DNA of 13,746 nucleotides from Paenibacillus_AK sp041641375 (GTDB lineage: Bacteria > Bacillota > Bacilli > Paenibacillales > YIM-B00363). How positions within the stretch are numbered: position 1 is the stretch's first letter; each line of letters begins with the position of its first letter. Of the stretch, positions 7,349-13,746 are shown piece after piece. Location of the stretch: the NCBI GenBank assembly GCA_041641375.1, contig JBEPYM010000084.1:1-13746 (forward strand), written 5' to 3'. Below the pieces are notes generated by a model. It saw only the letters and a program-made list of their open reading frames with translations, was not told the origin of the DNA and ran no database searches. Both the position numbers and the translations under genes were made by a program.

Positions 7349-8257
7349 TTACCGAAGCACAATCATCAGTACGGAAGCGAACAGCAGCAGCGAAGCTGCA
7401 AACAGTCCCGATAGCCACCCGGCCAGCGATCCGCCCGATGAAGCCGTCTTGCCGCCGCGCAGCGTACACATTCTCCACTCCTGCAGCGCCTCTTCCGCAT
7501 CCTTATATTCGCCCTTGATCGCTTTCTTCAACACGGGACGCACCTTGCGCAGAGCCGTGTTTTGTTCCAGCAGCTCTAGCAGAAACTCTCTGTTTCGCCG
7601 CTGCGGCAGCATGACGCCGTCCAGCCGCTTGGCGGAATCCGTCAGATGAAGCAGCAATACGGCTACGGAAAACAAATCATAGGCTGGATCCGCCGTCCTG
7701 CTGCCCGCGTTCCAGTAGCCCCGGTCGTACAGCTCCGTAAACTGCTTTAACGATTTGCCAGTCTGGGTTAAGCCGCCGTAGTCGATCAGCTCGACCTGAC
7801 CTGCATCGCTGACCAGCACATTGCCAGCTTTCATATCACCGAACACCCATTGATCCCGATGCAACCCCGCCAATTTTTCGAGCAGGCTTCTCCCGAGCAC
7901 ATGCAGCCAATCCAGCCCCTGTCGATGCAAAAAAACGGATATCGTATGGCCACGCACATATCGCATGATATAGAAAGGAAACGCTTGGCTCCCCTCATAA
8001 TAATCGTCGACCTCAATCAGAAACCGCTGGAGGCTTCGATTGGACAGCTGAAGCGCCTGCAGAACGTTAATTTCTGACTGTAGATCAAGCGGATCGAAGC
8101 CAATCTTCATTGCGAACAAGCCGGTCCCCTTGCGAACCAAATATACCTTCCCATTCGCGCCTTGACCGAGCAGGCTTTCAACCATATATTGACCTTTTCT
8201 CCATTTGCCCGTAATGACGGTGCCTGGAGCAAAATCCGGATTACACGACATACTCAC
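7349..8257 (-). CDS. yabT: Membrane-anchored Ser/Thr protein kinase, YabT type
   Basis: This 302-residue Hanks-type kinase has a glycine-rich loop GQGANGKVYLV at 31-41 and a catalytic lysine K51 in AMK, with likely partner E62. The catalytic segment FGDMKAGNVLV holds D141, K143 and N146, a DYGG (159-162) stands in place of DFG, and D194 is in AYDLFS. The C-terminus is one transmembrane helix at about 283-301 with nothing beyond it, so the kinase domain faces the cytosol. This matches B. subtilis YabT, a forespore kinase that phosphorylates RecA. The HRD histidine is replaced (FGD), as in some divergent bacterial kinases. The start could be the GTG at 8257 (GGGTGG about 7 nt upstream) or the ATG at 8251. 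Either way it overlaps the end of yabS, and tilS follows 18 nt after its stop, so the genes are probably translated from one message. Confidence 0.9.
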   Translation of the reverse strand: MSMSCNPDFAPGTVITGKWRKGQYMVESLLGQGANGKVYLVRKGTGLFAMKIGFDPLDLQSEINVLQALQLSNRSLQRFLIEVDDYYEGSQAFPFYIMRYVRGHTISVFLHRQGLDWLHVLGRSLLEKLAGLHRDQWVFGDMKAGNVLVSDAGQVELIDYGGLTQTGKSLKQFTELYDRGYWNAGSRTADPAYDLFSVAVLLLHLTDSAKRLDGVMLPQRRNREFLLELLEQNTALRKVRPVLKKAIKGEYKDAEEALQEWRMCTLRGGKTASSGGSLAGWLSGLFAASLLLFASVLMIVLR

Positions 8258-8996
8258 TCAGCATCCCACCCTTGCCCGATTGCCCGCCTTTATCCGACAT
8301 CCCGTTCGGCAGAGCATTCCGGTGCCCGACAACATATCGAACGACCTCTTGAAGCGCAGGTCCCGTCGGGGTTGTACCCTGCATCTGTAATTTTACAAAT
8401 AACTTGTCCAGTTCCGCAACTTTATTTGTCCACGGCACATCCAGCACCGCATTGGTCTGCGAGCTTTCACCGGGGAAATGGAACACCGCAATCTCACTAT
8501 GCCCCTGGCGCGCCCCCAGACTGAGCGAAAGATCAAGCACCGCCTCCCGCACGGCGGACAGCTTCGTTCTCATGCTTGCACTGGCGTCTACCAGAACCGC
8601 TACGCGCATCTGAACCGACTCCGTCAGATCATCCACTACCTTGACAACCTTGGAGCGCTGGTCCGGAGGCAACTCCTCCATCATACCCGCTTGCGCCCCG
8701 AATAAATTCCGCAGCTCCCGGTTTACGACCTGATGAATCGTATGTGTCATTGTCTTACGCGTCATCATCTGTACGGTCTGTGAAAGCATCCGTGTCGGGG
8801 CAAGACGGCTCATTCCGCCGCCGGCAGCGGCAATTTCCTCGATTTCCCGCTCCGCTCTGGATCCGAGCTCTCCCTCTTCGAGAACGCCGATTACGTTCAC
8901 AATGATTCCCTCCGCGCGGGCTTCCGCGGCGGCGGCGGCAGGTGTCATTCCAACATTCGAGCAGCCGTCCGTTATCACAATAATTTGCCTGATCAT
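8241..8996 (-). CDS. yabS: VWA-fold protein YabS, apparently circularly permuted
   Basis: This 251-residue protein has no signal peptide or membrane helix. It opens with IRQIIVITDGCSNVG, which looks like the late strand and third metal-site motif (D10) of a von Willebrand A domain. Then come INVIGV-type and EIEEIAAAGGG segments that normally end such a domain. After a helical linker (about 75-128), RVAVLVDASASM gives the first metal-site motif DxSxS (D137, S139, S141), and MQGTTPTGPAL gives the second (T209). The order of motifs is thus 3-1-2. The same gene precedes yabT in B. subtilis, where its role is unknown; metal-dependent protein binding is inferred. The ATG at 8996 has AAGGAG 8 nt upstream; a TTG at 9023 would absorb that site. 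It overlaps yabT by up to 17 nt. Confidence 0.88.
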   Translation of the reverse strand: MIRQIIVITDGCSNVGMTPAAAAAEARAEGIIVNVIGVLEEGELGSRAEREIEEIAAAGGGMSRLAPTRMLSQTVQMMTRKTMTHTIHQVVNRELRNLFGAQAGMMEELPPDQRSKVVKVVDDLTESVQMRVAVLVDASASMRTKLSAVREAVLDLSLSLGARQGHSEIAVFHFPGESSQTNAVLDVPWTNKVAELDKLFVKLQMQGTTPTGPALQEVVRYVVGHRNALPNGMSDKGGQSGKGGMLSEYVV

Positions 8997-9167
8997 GTCC
9001 GCAGCTCCTTTTCTCCTAATCAAATCTAGCTTCTAGCATTCAGTTTCTCCTCATTCACCGGTATGTAGACCTTTTTACAAAAAAAACATGCCTCCATGAT
9101 TTGTGGTGAGAGTTGCCAGATTGATAGAATAAAAGAACCCTAACTATAGGAAGGTTGCTGCTCATCG
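8997..9167. other. Divergent intergenic region between yabS and the chemotaxis gene
   Basis: This 171-nt gap must hold the promoters of the yabS-yabT-tilS-hpt operon (leftward) and of the chemotaxis gene (rightward). It contains a run of eight A residues (9079-9086) and a CTAGC-TT-CTAGC direct repeat near 9025-9036. No strong sigma-A promoter is visible in the leftward direction, which leaves room for a sporulation sigma factor or for read-through, but nothing decisive can be seen. Confidence 0.6.
9101..9130 (+). promoter_or_regulatory. Weak candidate promoter of the chemotaxis gene
   Basis: TTGTGG (9101-9106), an 18-nt spacer and TAGAAT (9125-9130, 5 of 6 with the -10 consensus) could start transcription near 9137, upstream of the ribosome binding site at 9148-9154. 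The -35 match is poor (3 of 6). I do not see the TAAA / GCCGATAA pattern of sigma-D, which drives many chemotaxis genes in Bacillus. Confidence 0.3.
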
Positions 9168-10853
9168 ATGAACATCTCACGCGTCCGCACCAAGATTCTG
9201 CTCAGCTTCTCTGTCATTATTGCGCTTTCCTTTATCCTGTCCGCCTGGATCAGCTATGTGTCGTACAGCTTTCGTACGAAGGTGGACAATCTGAAGTCGT
9301 ACGAAACGCCTTTACTCGTTGTGGAAGAAAATTTGCGGTACAACATCGCGCAGCGCATCGCATTGGCAAGAGCATATTTGTTATACGGAGATAAAACCTA
9401 CCTCGATCGCTTCAAGAGCTATACGGATGCGAGCAGGAAGCTCCAGGACGAGCTGCTCGCGCTTACGAGCGATCCGGAGCTGGCCAAGCTGGTGAAGGAC
9501 AGCTCGGAGTGGAGAGCTTTGGTCGAAAGCAAAGTATTCCAAGCATACGATGCAGGCAGGCAAGCCGAAGCAGCCCGGGTACTAAAGGATGAGCTCGAGC
9601 CCATGGCTCGCACCATTATGGATACGCTTGACAAAGTTACGGATAAGCGCCAGGATGAGATCGGCCAGGTCCAGCAAAGTTTGCTCTCCGATACGGTGGC
9701 GTTAGCCACAACGGCGATCATGTTTATGCTGCTGATCGTAGCGATCGGATTAACATTCGCTTTCGTTATCGCCGCCCGCATATCGAAACCGATCGAAGCC
9801 GTAGAGCGCAACTTGTCCTTGATTGCCGCAGGCGATCTTCGTGTGGACAAGCTCCAGGAAAGCGGCAAGGACGAGATTGGCCGGCTGCTTGTCGCTGCGA
9901 ATACGATGAGTGTGCAGCTTCGCTCCTTGATTGCCTCTGTGTCAAGCTCCGCCGAGCAGGTTGCTGCCACCTCCGAGCAGCTGTCGGCCGGCTCGCAGCA
10001 GACGACGGCGGCGGCAGCTCATGTCGCGGAGTCTATCGAGCAGGTGGCGTCGGGAGCCGAGAACCAGTCCGCCAAGTCAGGGGAAAGCGCGGTCGCGATG
10101 GAGGAGATCGCGAAGGGCATTGAGCTGATCGCCGATTCCTCGCAATCGGTTGCCGATTCGGCGAGTGTGATGGTGGCGAACGCCGAGGAAGGCAACACCG
10201 CTGCGCAGGACGCGGTTGAGCGGATCGGCGTGCTGAGCGAGACAGCGGGCAATGTATCCCGGGTGATTGCTCAGCTGAATACACAGGCGCAGGAAATCGG
10301 AGGCATCGCGAAGCTGATCGCGGATATTGCGGCTCAGACGAACCTGCTCGCGCTTAATGCTGCGATCGAGGCAGCACGTGCAGGCGAGCATGGCTCCGGC
10401 TTCGCTGTCGTCGCGAGCGAGGTTCGCAAGCTAGCGGAGCAAAGCGGGGAGTCGGCGAAGGAGATCGCCGAACGGATCGAGCATATTCAGCTCAGCAGCG
10501 CCAGAGCGGTTACAGCGATGGACAGCGGGCTTGAAGAGGTGAATCGCAGCGCCGACAGCGTGAAACAGCTCGGTGCGAGGTTCTCGCAAATACTCGATGC
10601 CTCTCGTAGCGTGTCCAGACAAGTCGAGGAGGTTTCGGCCTCTGCGGAGGAGATGAGCGCCAGTACGGAGGAAGTCTCCGCTTCCATCGACGAGATGGCG
10701 AAGATTGCCCGCGATACATCGCTCAGCACACAGCAGGTCGTTGCCGCTACCCAAGAGCAGACCGCATCCATGGAGGAAATCGCCGCTTCGTCGCAGCACT
10801 TGACCGAGATGGCTCAGAAGCTGCAGGAATACGCAAGCAAATTCAAGCTATGA
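9168..10853 (+). CDS. Methyl-accepting chemotaxis protein with an extracellular helical sensor domain
   Basis: This 561-residue transmembrane receptor has TM1 at about 9-33, an all-helical extracellular region at about 34-176 consistent with a four-helix-bundle sensor, TM2 at about 177-202, HAMP at about 203-256 (ARISKPIEAVERNL.. GRLLVAANTM), then the cytoplasmic signalling coiled coil. The hairpin tip QTNLLALNAAIEAARAGEHG (390-409) and following FAVVASEVRKLAEQS, which bind CheA and CheW, are intact. Glu/Gln pairs near 493-503 and 529-538 are likely methylation sites. The arm from HAMP to tip is about 140 residues, about 20 heptads. There is no NWETF-type C-terminal tether. The ligand cannot be read from the sequence. 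AGGAAGG (9148-9154) is 13 nt before the ATG, a long gap. It is the only plus-strand gene here and sits inside an otherwise conserved minus-strand block. Confidence 0.95.
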   Translation: MNISRVRTKILLSFSVIIALSFILSAWISYVSYSFRTKVDNLKSYETPLLVVEENLRYNIAQRIALARAYLLYGDKTYLDRFKSYTDASRKLQDELLALTSDPELAKLVKDSSEWRALVESKVFQAYDAGRQAEAARVLKDELEPMARTIMDTLDKVTDKRQDEIGQVQQSLLSDTVALATTAIMFMLLIVAIGLTFAFVIAARISKPIEAVERNLSLIAAGDLRVDKLQESGKDEIGRLLVAANTMSVQLRSLIASVSSSAEQVAATSEQLSAGSQQTTAAAAHVAESIEQVASGAENQSAKSGESAVAMEEIAKGIELIADSSQSVADSASVMVANAEEGNTAAQDAVERIGVLSETAGNVSRVIAQLNTQAQEIGGIAKLIADIAAQTNLLALNAAIEAARAGEHGSGFAVVASEVRKLAEQSGESAKEIAERIEHIQLSSARAVTAMDSGLEEVNRSADSVKQLGARFSQILDASRSVSRQVEEVSASAEEMSASTEEVSASIDEMAKIARDTSLSTQQVVAATQEQTASMEEIAASSQHLTEMAQKLQEYASKFKL

Positions 10854-10855
10854 CG

Positions 10856-10912
10856 AACAGCATCCCGAACGACGCGCTCCCCCCTGCGGAGCCGTCGATT
10901 CGGGATGCTGTT
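10856..10912. terminator. Shared hairpin terminator between convergent mcp and spoIIE
   Basis: Arms AACAGCATCCCGAA (10856-10869) and its exact complement (10899-10912) form a 14-bp stem. Inside it, CGACG/CGTCG and GCTCC/GGAGC extend the structure to about 24 pairs with small bulges. It begins 3 nt after the chemotaxis gene stop and lies 22 nt beyond the spoIIE stop. The plus-strand side is followed by a pyrimidine-rich TTTCCGTTCC, the minus side by little T, so it works best as terminator of the chemotaxis gene and perhaps as a barrier for spoIIE transcripts. Confidence 0.75.
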
Positions 10913-10934
10913 TCCGTTCCTTCTGTGATGCCGG

Positions 10935-13427
10935 TTAGCTGACCGTTCTCGGCCGCTCGATATGCTGCAGTCCGTGCCAGCGGAAGGTTGCCCATTCCGG
11001 CTTGTATTTATCGATCTTGGCAACGACAACCGTCATATCGTCGTATATTTCACCGTGATGATGGCGGAATACGACTTCCAGCAAGCAATCCGCAATGTCC
11101 TGGGGATCGTCGGACTCCATCTCCTGGATAATTCGCTTCAACCACAAATCTTTATTGACCGCGTGCCCCGGCGCATCATAAATGCCGTCCGTCATCATAA
11201 TCAGGATATCTCCCGGCTGCAGCTGATGAGAGATCAGATCGACCTCGATATCGCGGATGATGCCGACAGGCAGGTTGTTTGCGGTAATCGGAATGACCTG
11301 CTGTCCTCGCTTGATAAAGCTCGGGGTCGAACCGATTTTCATAAACGTCGTTTCCGCGTTGTACAGATCGACGATGGCCACATCCACCGTAGCGTATACC
11401 TCGTCGGAGGAGCGAAGCAGCAGCACGGAATTCACCGATTTGATGGCAAGCATCTCATCCATACCGGATTGCAGCAGCTGCTGCAGGATCGTCAGCGCCG
11501 CGCTGCTCTCTTCTCGCGCTCGTTCGCCGTTGCCCATCCCGTCAGATATCGCCACCGCAAATTTGCCGTTGCCGAGCTCCATCATGCTGTAGGAGTCGCC
11601 CGACAGCAAATCGCCGTTTTTCGCCGCAGACGCTACTCCGGTTTCTACCGTAAACTCCTTCGCCGACCCGAACATGACCGTACTGTAGCCTGCGCTCGGG
11701 ACACCTTCCTTTTCCCATTTCACCGCAATATTTTCTCGTAAAATGTCTGTCAGCATCGGTGCGATAATTTTCCGGCATTCGTCGTGACCACGCTGGTATT
11801 GGTGTACAATCTCAATCTCTACGCTGCCTTCCTCGAGCGTGACGATATCAATGCTGAAGATAGACAATCCGAGCTCCTCCAGCGTCTGGCGAATTTGCTC
11901 CTCCTGGAGGAACAGCTCCTGCCCCTCCCGCTTGATCTCACGCGCAAGATCCTCCATGACCTGAGAGACGCCGGACAGCTGCTCCGATACGAGTCTGCGG
12001 CTTTCTGCAATCTGTTTTTTCCAGTGCTGATCGTATTGGTAGTGCTCATATTGCTGCTTCATCACCTCGAGGACCACATCCGTTTTGACACAGCTTTGCT
12101 TCCATTCCTGCTTGATTTGCTTCTTCCCGAAATCCGGCTGAAGCTCGATACAGGTCATCATATCCGTCATATACGTATACGTGCTGTAAAATTTGTCATC
12201 CCAGCACTGCTTTTGCTTCCAGCAGCTGGCACAGGCCTTGCCCGCCACCGCGTTCATAAAATGCCCGACATCCTCTTCCTTCCGTGCCGGATCATGCTCC
12301 TGAGACACAAACGTAAAGCTTCTGGACAGCTGGCGGAATACTTCGGAGAACTGCTCGACGCGGCCAGCTGTAATATCCCGAACACGCCGGGCATAATCGT
12401 GATGCGACTTGACGTTCTCCGCTGTTCCCGGGACATATTTGGCAACGGTGCGCAGCATGCTTCGCGGCGTCAGCAGGAACAGCAGCACGGCGGCCGTCGA
12501 CTCCACCAGCGAGTGCATAACGGATTGGGGCTGACCAATATATAGGGAAAGGATCGTGCCTCCGATCAAAAGTCCGATTCCCACCGACAGACGTCCGCCT
12601 TCACGAAGCAAGCCAGCCAGCATACCGGCGAATGCGAGCAGGCTAATCTGCGCAACGGAGGCGACGCTGGCAAGACTTAGCACCAAGCCTGTGACAACGC
12701 CGACTGCCGCACCAAGCGGCGCCCCGCCAACAAAGGCGAACAACAGGATAAAATAGCGGGACATCGTATGCTCGACTGAATATTCGCCGAACGTCCAGCC
12801 GACGGTACCCGTCATTACCGAAGCAAGCAGGATAATCAGGCAAATGATTTCCTCATGCTTGAGATTGTAGTTTTTGCGGGAGAGCGTAAATACCGGAATC
12901 GCCTGCAGGAATATCATCGTCAGCACGAGGCTGAGCACGGACTCTACACCCGCCATGAGGATGGTGAAAGCGCCGATGTCCTGATACACGGCGAAGGATA
13001 GCAGTTTCATGAGGAACGAGGCCGCGAATACCAGCAAAGGGACCGTGGACAGTTCATAGCGATGAAGCCGTTCGAGCAGCTTGACGAGTCCGACAAATAC
13101 GACTAATTGGCCTGCGATAAACGCCGCCTCGTAGCCCAGCGACATGGCTCCTCCGGTAACAAGCAGCAGCCCCGTCCAGATCGAGAGGTCTCGTCTTAAT
13201 GTAAATACTGCTGCAAAATAGGCGGCGGCAAATGGCGACAATTCATCGAGAATGGTTGCCCGTCCCAGAAGAAAGGCAATCGCAAGCAGCAGGATCGACC
13301 ATTTCTTCGCCATCAATGCTTGCAGGATTCGGTTCTCCGCCATGAACCCCGCTCCTGCTTGCTTCGATCGCCGCCACAGGCTGTTCCATTGCTCTGCTGC
13401 CTCCTGAGCGACATTTCGTTTCAACAT
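10935..13427 (-). CDS. spoIIE: Stage II sporulation protein E, PP2C-type phosphatase
   Basis: This 830-residue membrane phosphatase dephosphorylates the anti-anti-sigma factor SpoIIAA, which releases sigma-F in the forespore; it also associates with FtsZ at the polar septum. Residues about 43-320 are strongly hydrophobic, with around ten membrane segments. A regulatory region follows (about 325-590) with a CxxC-x5-C cysteine cluster at 399, 402 and 408. The C-terminal PP2C domain has SGDSY (D611), SDGMGNG (D629), MMTDG (D747) and YDDMTV (D796, D797). These fit within one position to the B. subtilis catalytic aspartates D610, D628, D746 and D795. AGGTGG lies about 10 nt before the ATG at 13427. 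The gene stands alone, with a Spo0A-type promoter upstream and a hairpin downstream. Confidence 0.98.
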   Translation of the reverse strand: MLKRNVAQEAAEQWNSLWRRSKQAGAGFMAENRILQALMAKKWSILLLAIAFLLGRATILDELSPFAAAYFAAVFTLRRDLSIWTGLLLVTGGAMSLGYEAAFIAGQLVVFVGLVKLLERLHRYELSTVPLLVFAASFLMKLLSFAVYQDIGAFTILMAGVESVLSLVLTMIFLQAIPVFTLSRKNYNLKHEEIICLIILLASVMTGTVGWTFGEYSVEHTMSRYFILLFAFVGGAPLGAAVGVVTGLVLSLASVASVAQISLLAFAGMLAGLLREGGRLSVGIGLLIGGTILSLYIGQPQSVMHSLVESTAAVLLFLLTPRSMLRTVAKYVPGTAENVKSHHDYARRVRDITAGRVEQFSEVFRQLSRSFTFVSQEHDPARKEEDVGHFMNAVAGKACASCWKQKQCWDDKFYSTYTYMTDMMTCIELQPDFGKKQIKQEWKQSCVKTDVVLEVMKQQYEHYQYDQHWKKQIAESRRLVSEQLSGVSQVMEDLAREIKREGQELFLQEEQIRQTLEELGLSIFSIDIVTLEEGSVEIEIVHQYQRGHDECRKIIAPMLTDILRENIAVKWEKEGVPSAGYSTVMFGSAKEFTVETGVASAAKNGDLLSGDSYSMMELGNGKFAVAISDGMGNGERAREESSAALTILQQLLQSGMDEMLAIKSVNSVLLLRSSDEVYATVDVAIVDLYNAETTFMKIGSTPSFIKRGQQVIPITANNLPVGIIRDIEVDLISHQLQPGDILIMMTDGIYDAPGHAVNKDLWLKRIIQEMESDDPQDIADCLLEVVFRHHHGEIYDDMTVVVAKIDKYKPEWATFRWHGLQHIERPRTVS

Positions 13428-13463
13428 CGTCCATGCACCACCTAATCGTTATTGTGTTTTCCC

Positions 13464-13496
13464 AGTATAAACGGAATCTAGCATAAAGTTTGTCAC
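13464..13496 (-). promoter_or_regulatory. spoIIE promoter with a 21-nt spacer, Spo0A-dependent type
   Basis: On the minus strand GTGACA (13496-13491, 5 of 6 with TTGACA) and TATACT (13469-13464, 5 of 6 with TATAAT) are 21 nt apart, too far for ordinary sigma-A promoters. The spoIIE and spoIIG promoters of B. subtilis are known for 21-22 nt spacing and need phosphorylated Spo0A. Transcription would start near 13457, about 30 nt before the start codon. Confidence 0.75.
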
Positions 13497-13497
13497 A
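13489..13497 (+). promoter_or_regulatory. Spo0A box overlapping the spoIIE -35
   Basis: TTTGTCACA on the plus strand matches the 0A-box consensus TTTGTCGAA at 7 of 9 positions. It covers the -35 hexamer of the spoIIE promoter, the arrangement known from Spo0A-activated sigma-A promoters. Confidence 0.6.
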
Positions 13498-13522
13498 ATG
13501 CGGTGGTTGCGAGAAAGAACTT

Positions 13523-13531
13523 TCCGACAAA
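13523..13531 (-). promoter_or_regulatory. Upstream Spo0A box of spoIIE
   Basis: TTTGTCGGA on the minus strand matches the 0A-box consensus TTTGTCGAA at 8 of 9 positions. Its centre lies 34 bp upstream of the promoter-overlapping box, near -70 relative to the predicted start, with opposite orientation. Confidence 0.65.
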
Positions 13532-13539
13532 AACAGCCG

Positions 13540-13572
13540 GACCCGCGCGACGAGCCGGACTCTGCGCGGGTC
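13540..13572 (-). terminator. GC-rich hairpin upstream of spoIIE, possible terminator of the preceding gene
   Basis: GACCCGCGC (13540-13548) and GCGCGGGTC (13564-13572) form a perfect 9-bp stem with a 15-nt loop. On the minus strand a T-run (13533-13529) follows, but only 6 nt after the stem, so termination would be weaker than from an ideal site. The T-run also forms part of the upstream Spo0A box. Confidence 0.4.
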
Positions 13573-13746
13573 ATAGGGTTGAGTGAGTTGGGCGATCTCG
13601 AAACGGCACATATCGGCACGATTCGTTGCGACATGCCGGGACATACGCTGTCGATTCTCCCTCGCAATCTGCCGCGTGGCGCTAGCGACATGTCGAGGGG
13701 ATCGGCGCTTGTCCGCAAGTTCTATTGGCCAGTTGTGCAGACAAAA

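Larger units (their letters stand above)
13428..13746. other. spoIIE upstream region without a recognised gene
   Basis: Apart from the promoter, the two Spo0A boxes and the hairpin, this 319-nt stretch shows no gene I can support. Open frames on the minus strand here give arginine- and serine-rich peptides with no family resemblance. In B. subtilis tRNA genes precede spoIIE; I see no tRNA T-loop or acceptor pairing here. Four TGTCG or CGACA cores cluster at 13629-13695, including the palindrome CGACATGTCG at 13686-13695. Confidence 0.65.

Noticed and set aside
9027..9057. Sigma-G or sigma-F type promoter for yabS (TGAATG near 9057-9052)
   Set aside because: The paired -10 region matches only about 4 of 7 positions, and no other sporulation promoter pattern fits better; support is too weak.
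13243..13718. Two minus-strand open frames upstream of and overlapping the spoIIE start
   Set aside because: The products are arginine- and serine-rich with no recognisable fold, one overlaps the start of spoIIE, and both cover the Spo0A-type promoter.
13428..13746. tRNA genes upstream of spoIIE, as in B. subtilis
   Set aside because: No T-loop motif (GGTTCGA type), no acceptor-stem pairing at tRNA distance and no cloverleaf could be found on either strand.

Overview
The window looks like a piece of the chromosome of an endospore-forming, moderately GC-rich member of the Paenibacillaceae (Paenibacillus or Cohnella type). Three things point there: a full-length SpoIIE sporulation phosphatase, the block spoIIE-yabS-yabT-tilS-hpt-ftsH that is conserved near the replication origin of Bacillales, and ftsH followed directly by NAD biosynthesis genes in the order nadA-nadB-nadC. 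Genus-level placement is inference; no rRNA or tRNA is present.

Layout, read along the minus strand, on which all genes but one lie. Positions 13746-13428 hold the spoIIE upstream region: a GC-rich hairpin, two Spo0A-box-like sites and a sigma-A-type promoter with a long 21-nt spacer. spoIIE follows (13427-10935). A strong hairpin terminator (10856-10912) separates it from a methyl-accepting chemotaxis gene on the opposite strand (9168-10853), which interrupts the usual order. Then come yabS (VWA-fold protein), yabT (membrane Ser/Thr kinase), tilS (tRNA-Ile lysidine synthase) and hpt (hypoxanthine phosphoribosyltransferase), tightly packed and probably one operon. ftsH has its own promoter just after hpt and a textbook terminator after its stop. 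A 472-nt gap (2834-3305) carries a set of 50-bp-period repeats and the nadA promoter with an overlapping palindrome. nadA, nadB and the first 76 codons of nadC complete the window.

How they work together: nadB (aspartate to iminoaspartate), nadA (condensation to quinolinate) and nadC (quinolinate to nicotinate mononucleotide) make up the whole de novo branch of NAD synthesis. spoIIE, yabT and yabS belong to sporulation or cell-state signalling; tilS and hpt are housekeeping genes for tRNA modification and purine salvage; FtsH is the membrane quality-control protease.

Most of the window is conserved core genome, and I do not see a clear undescribed defence or mobile system. The most unusual observations are the apparently circularly permuted VWA domain of YabS, the paired 50-bp repeats ahead of nadA, the palindrome over the nadA -10 element, and the divergent chemotaxis gene placed inside a conserved block.
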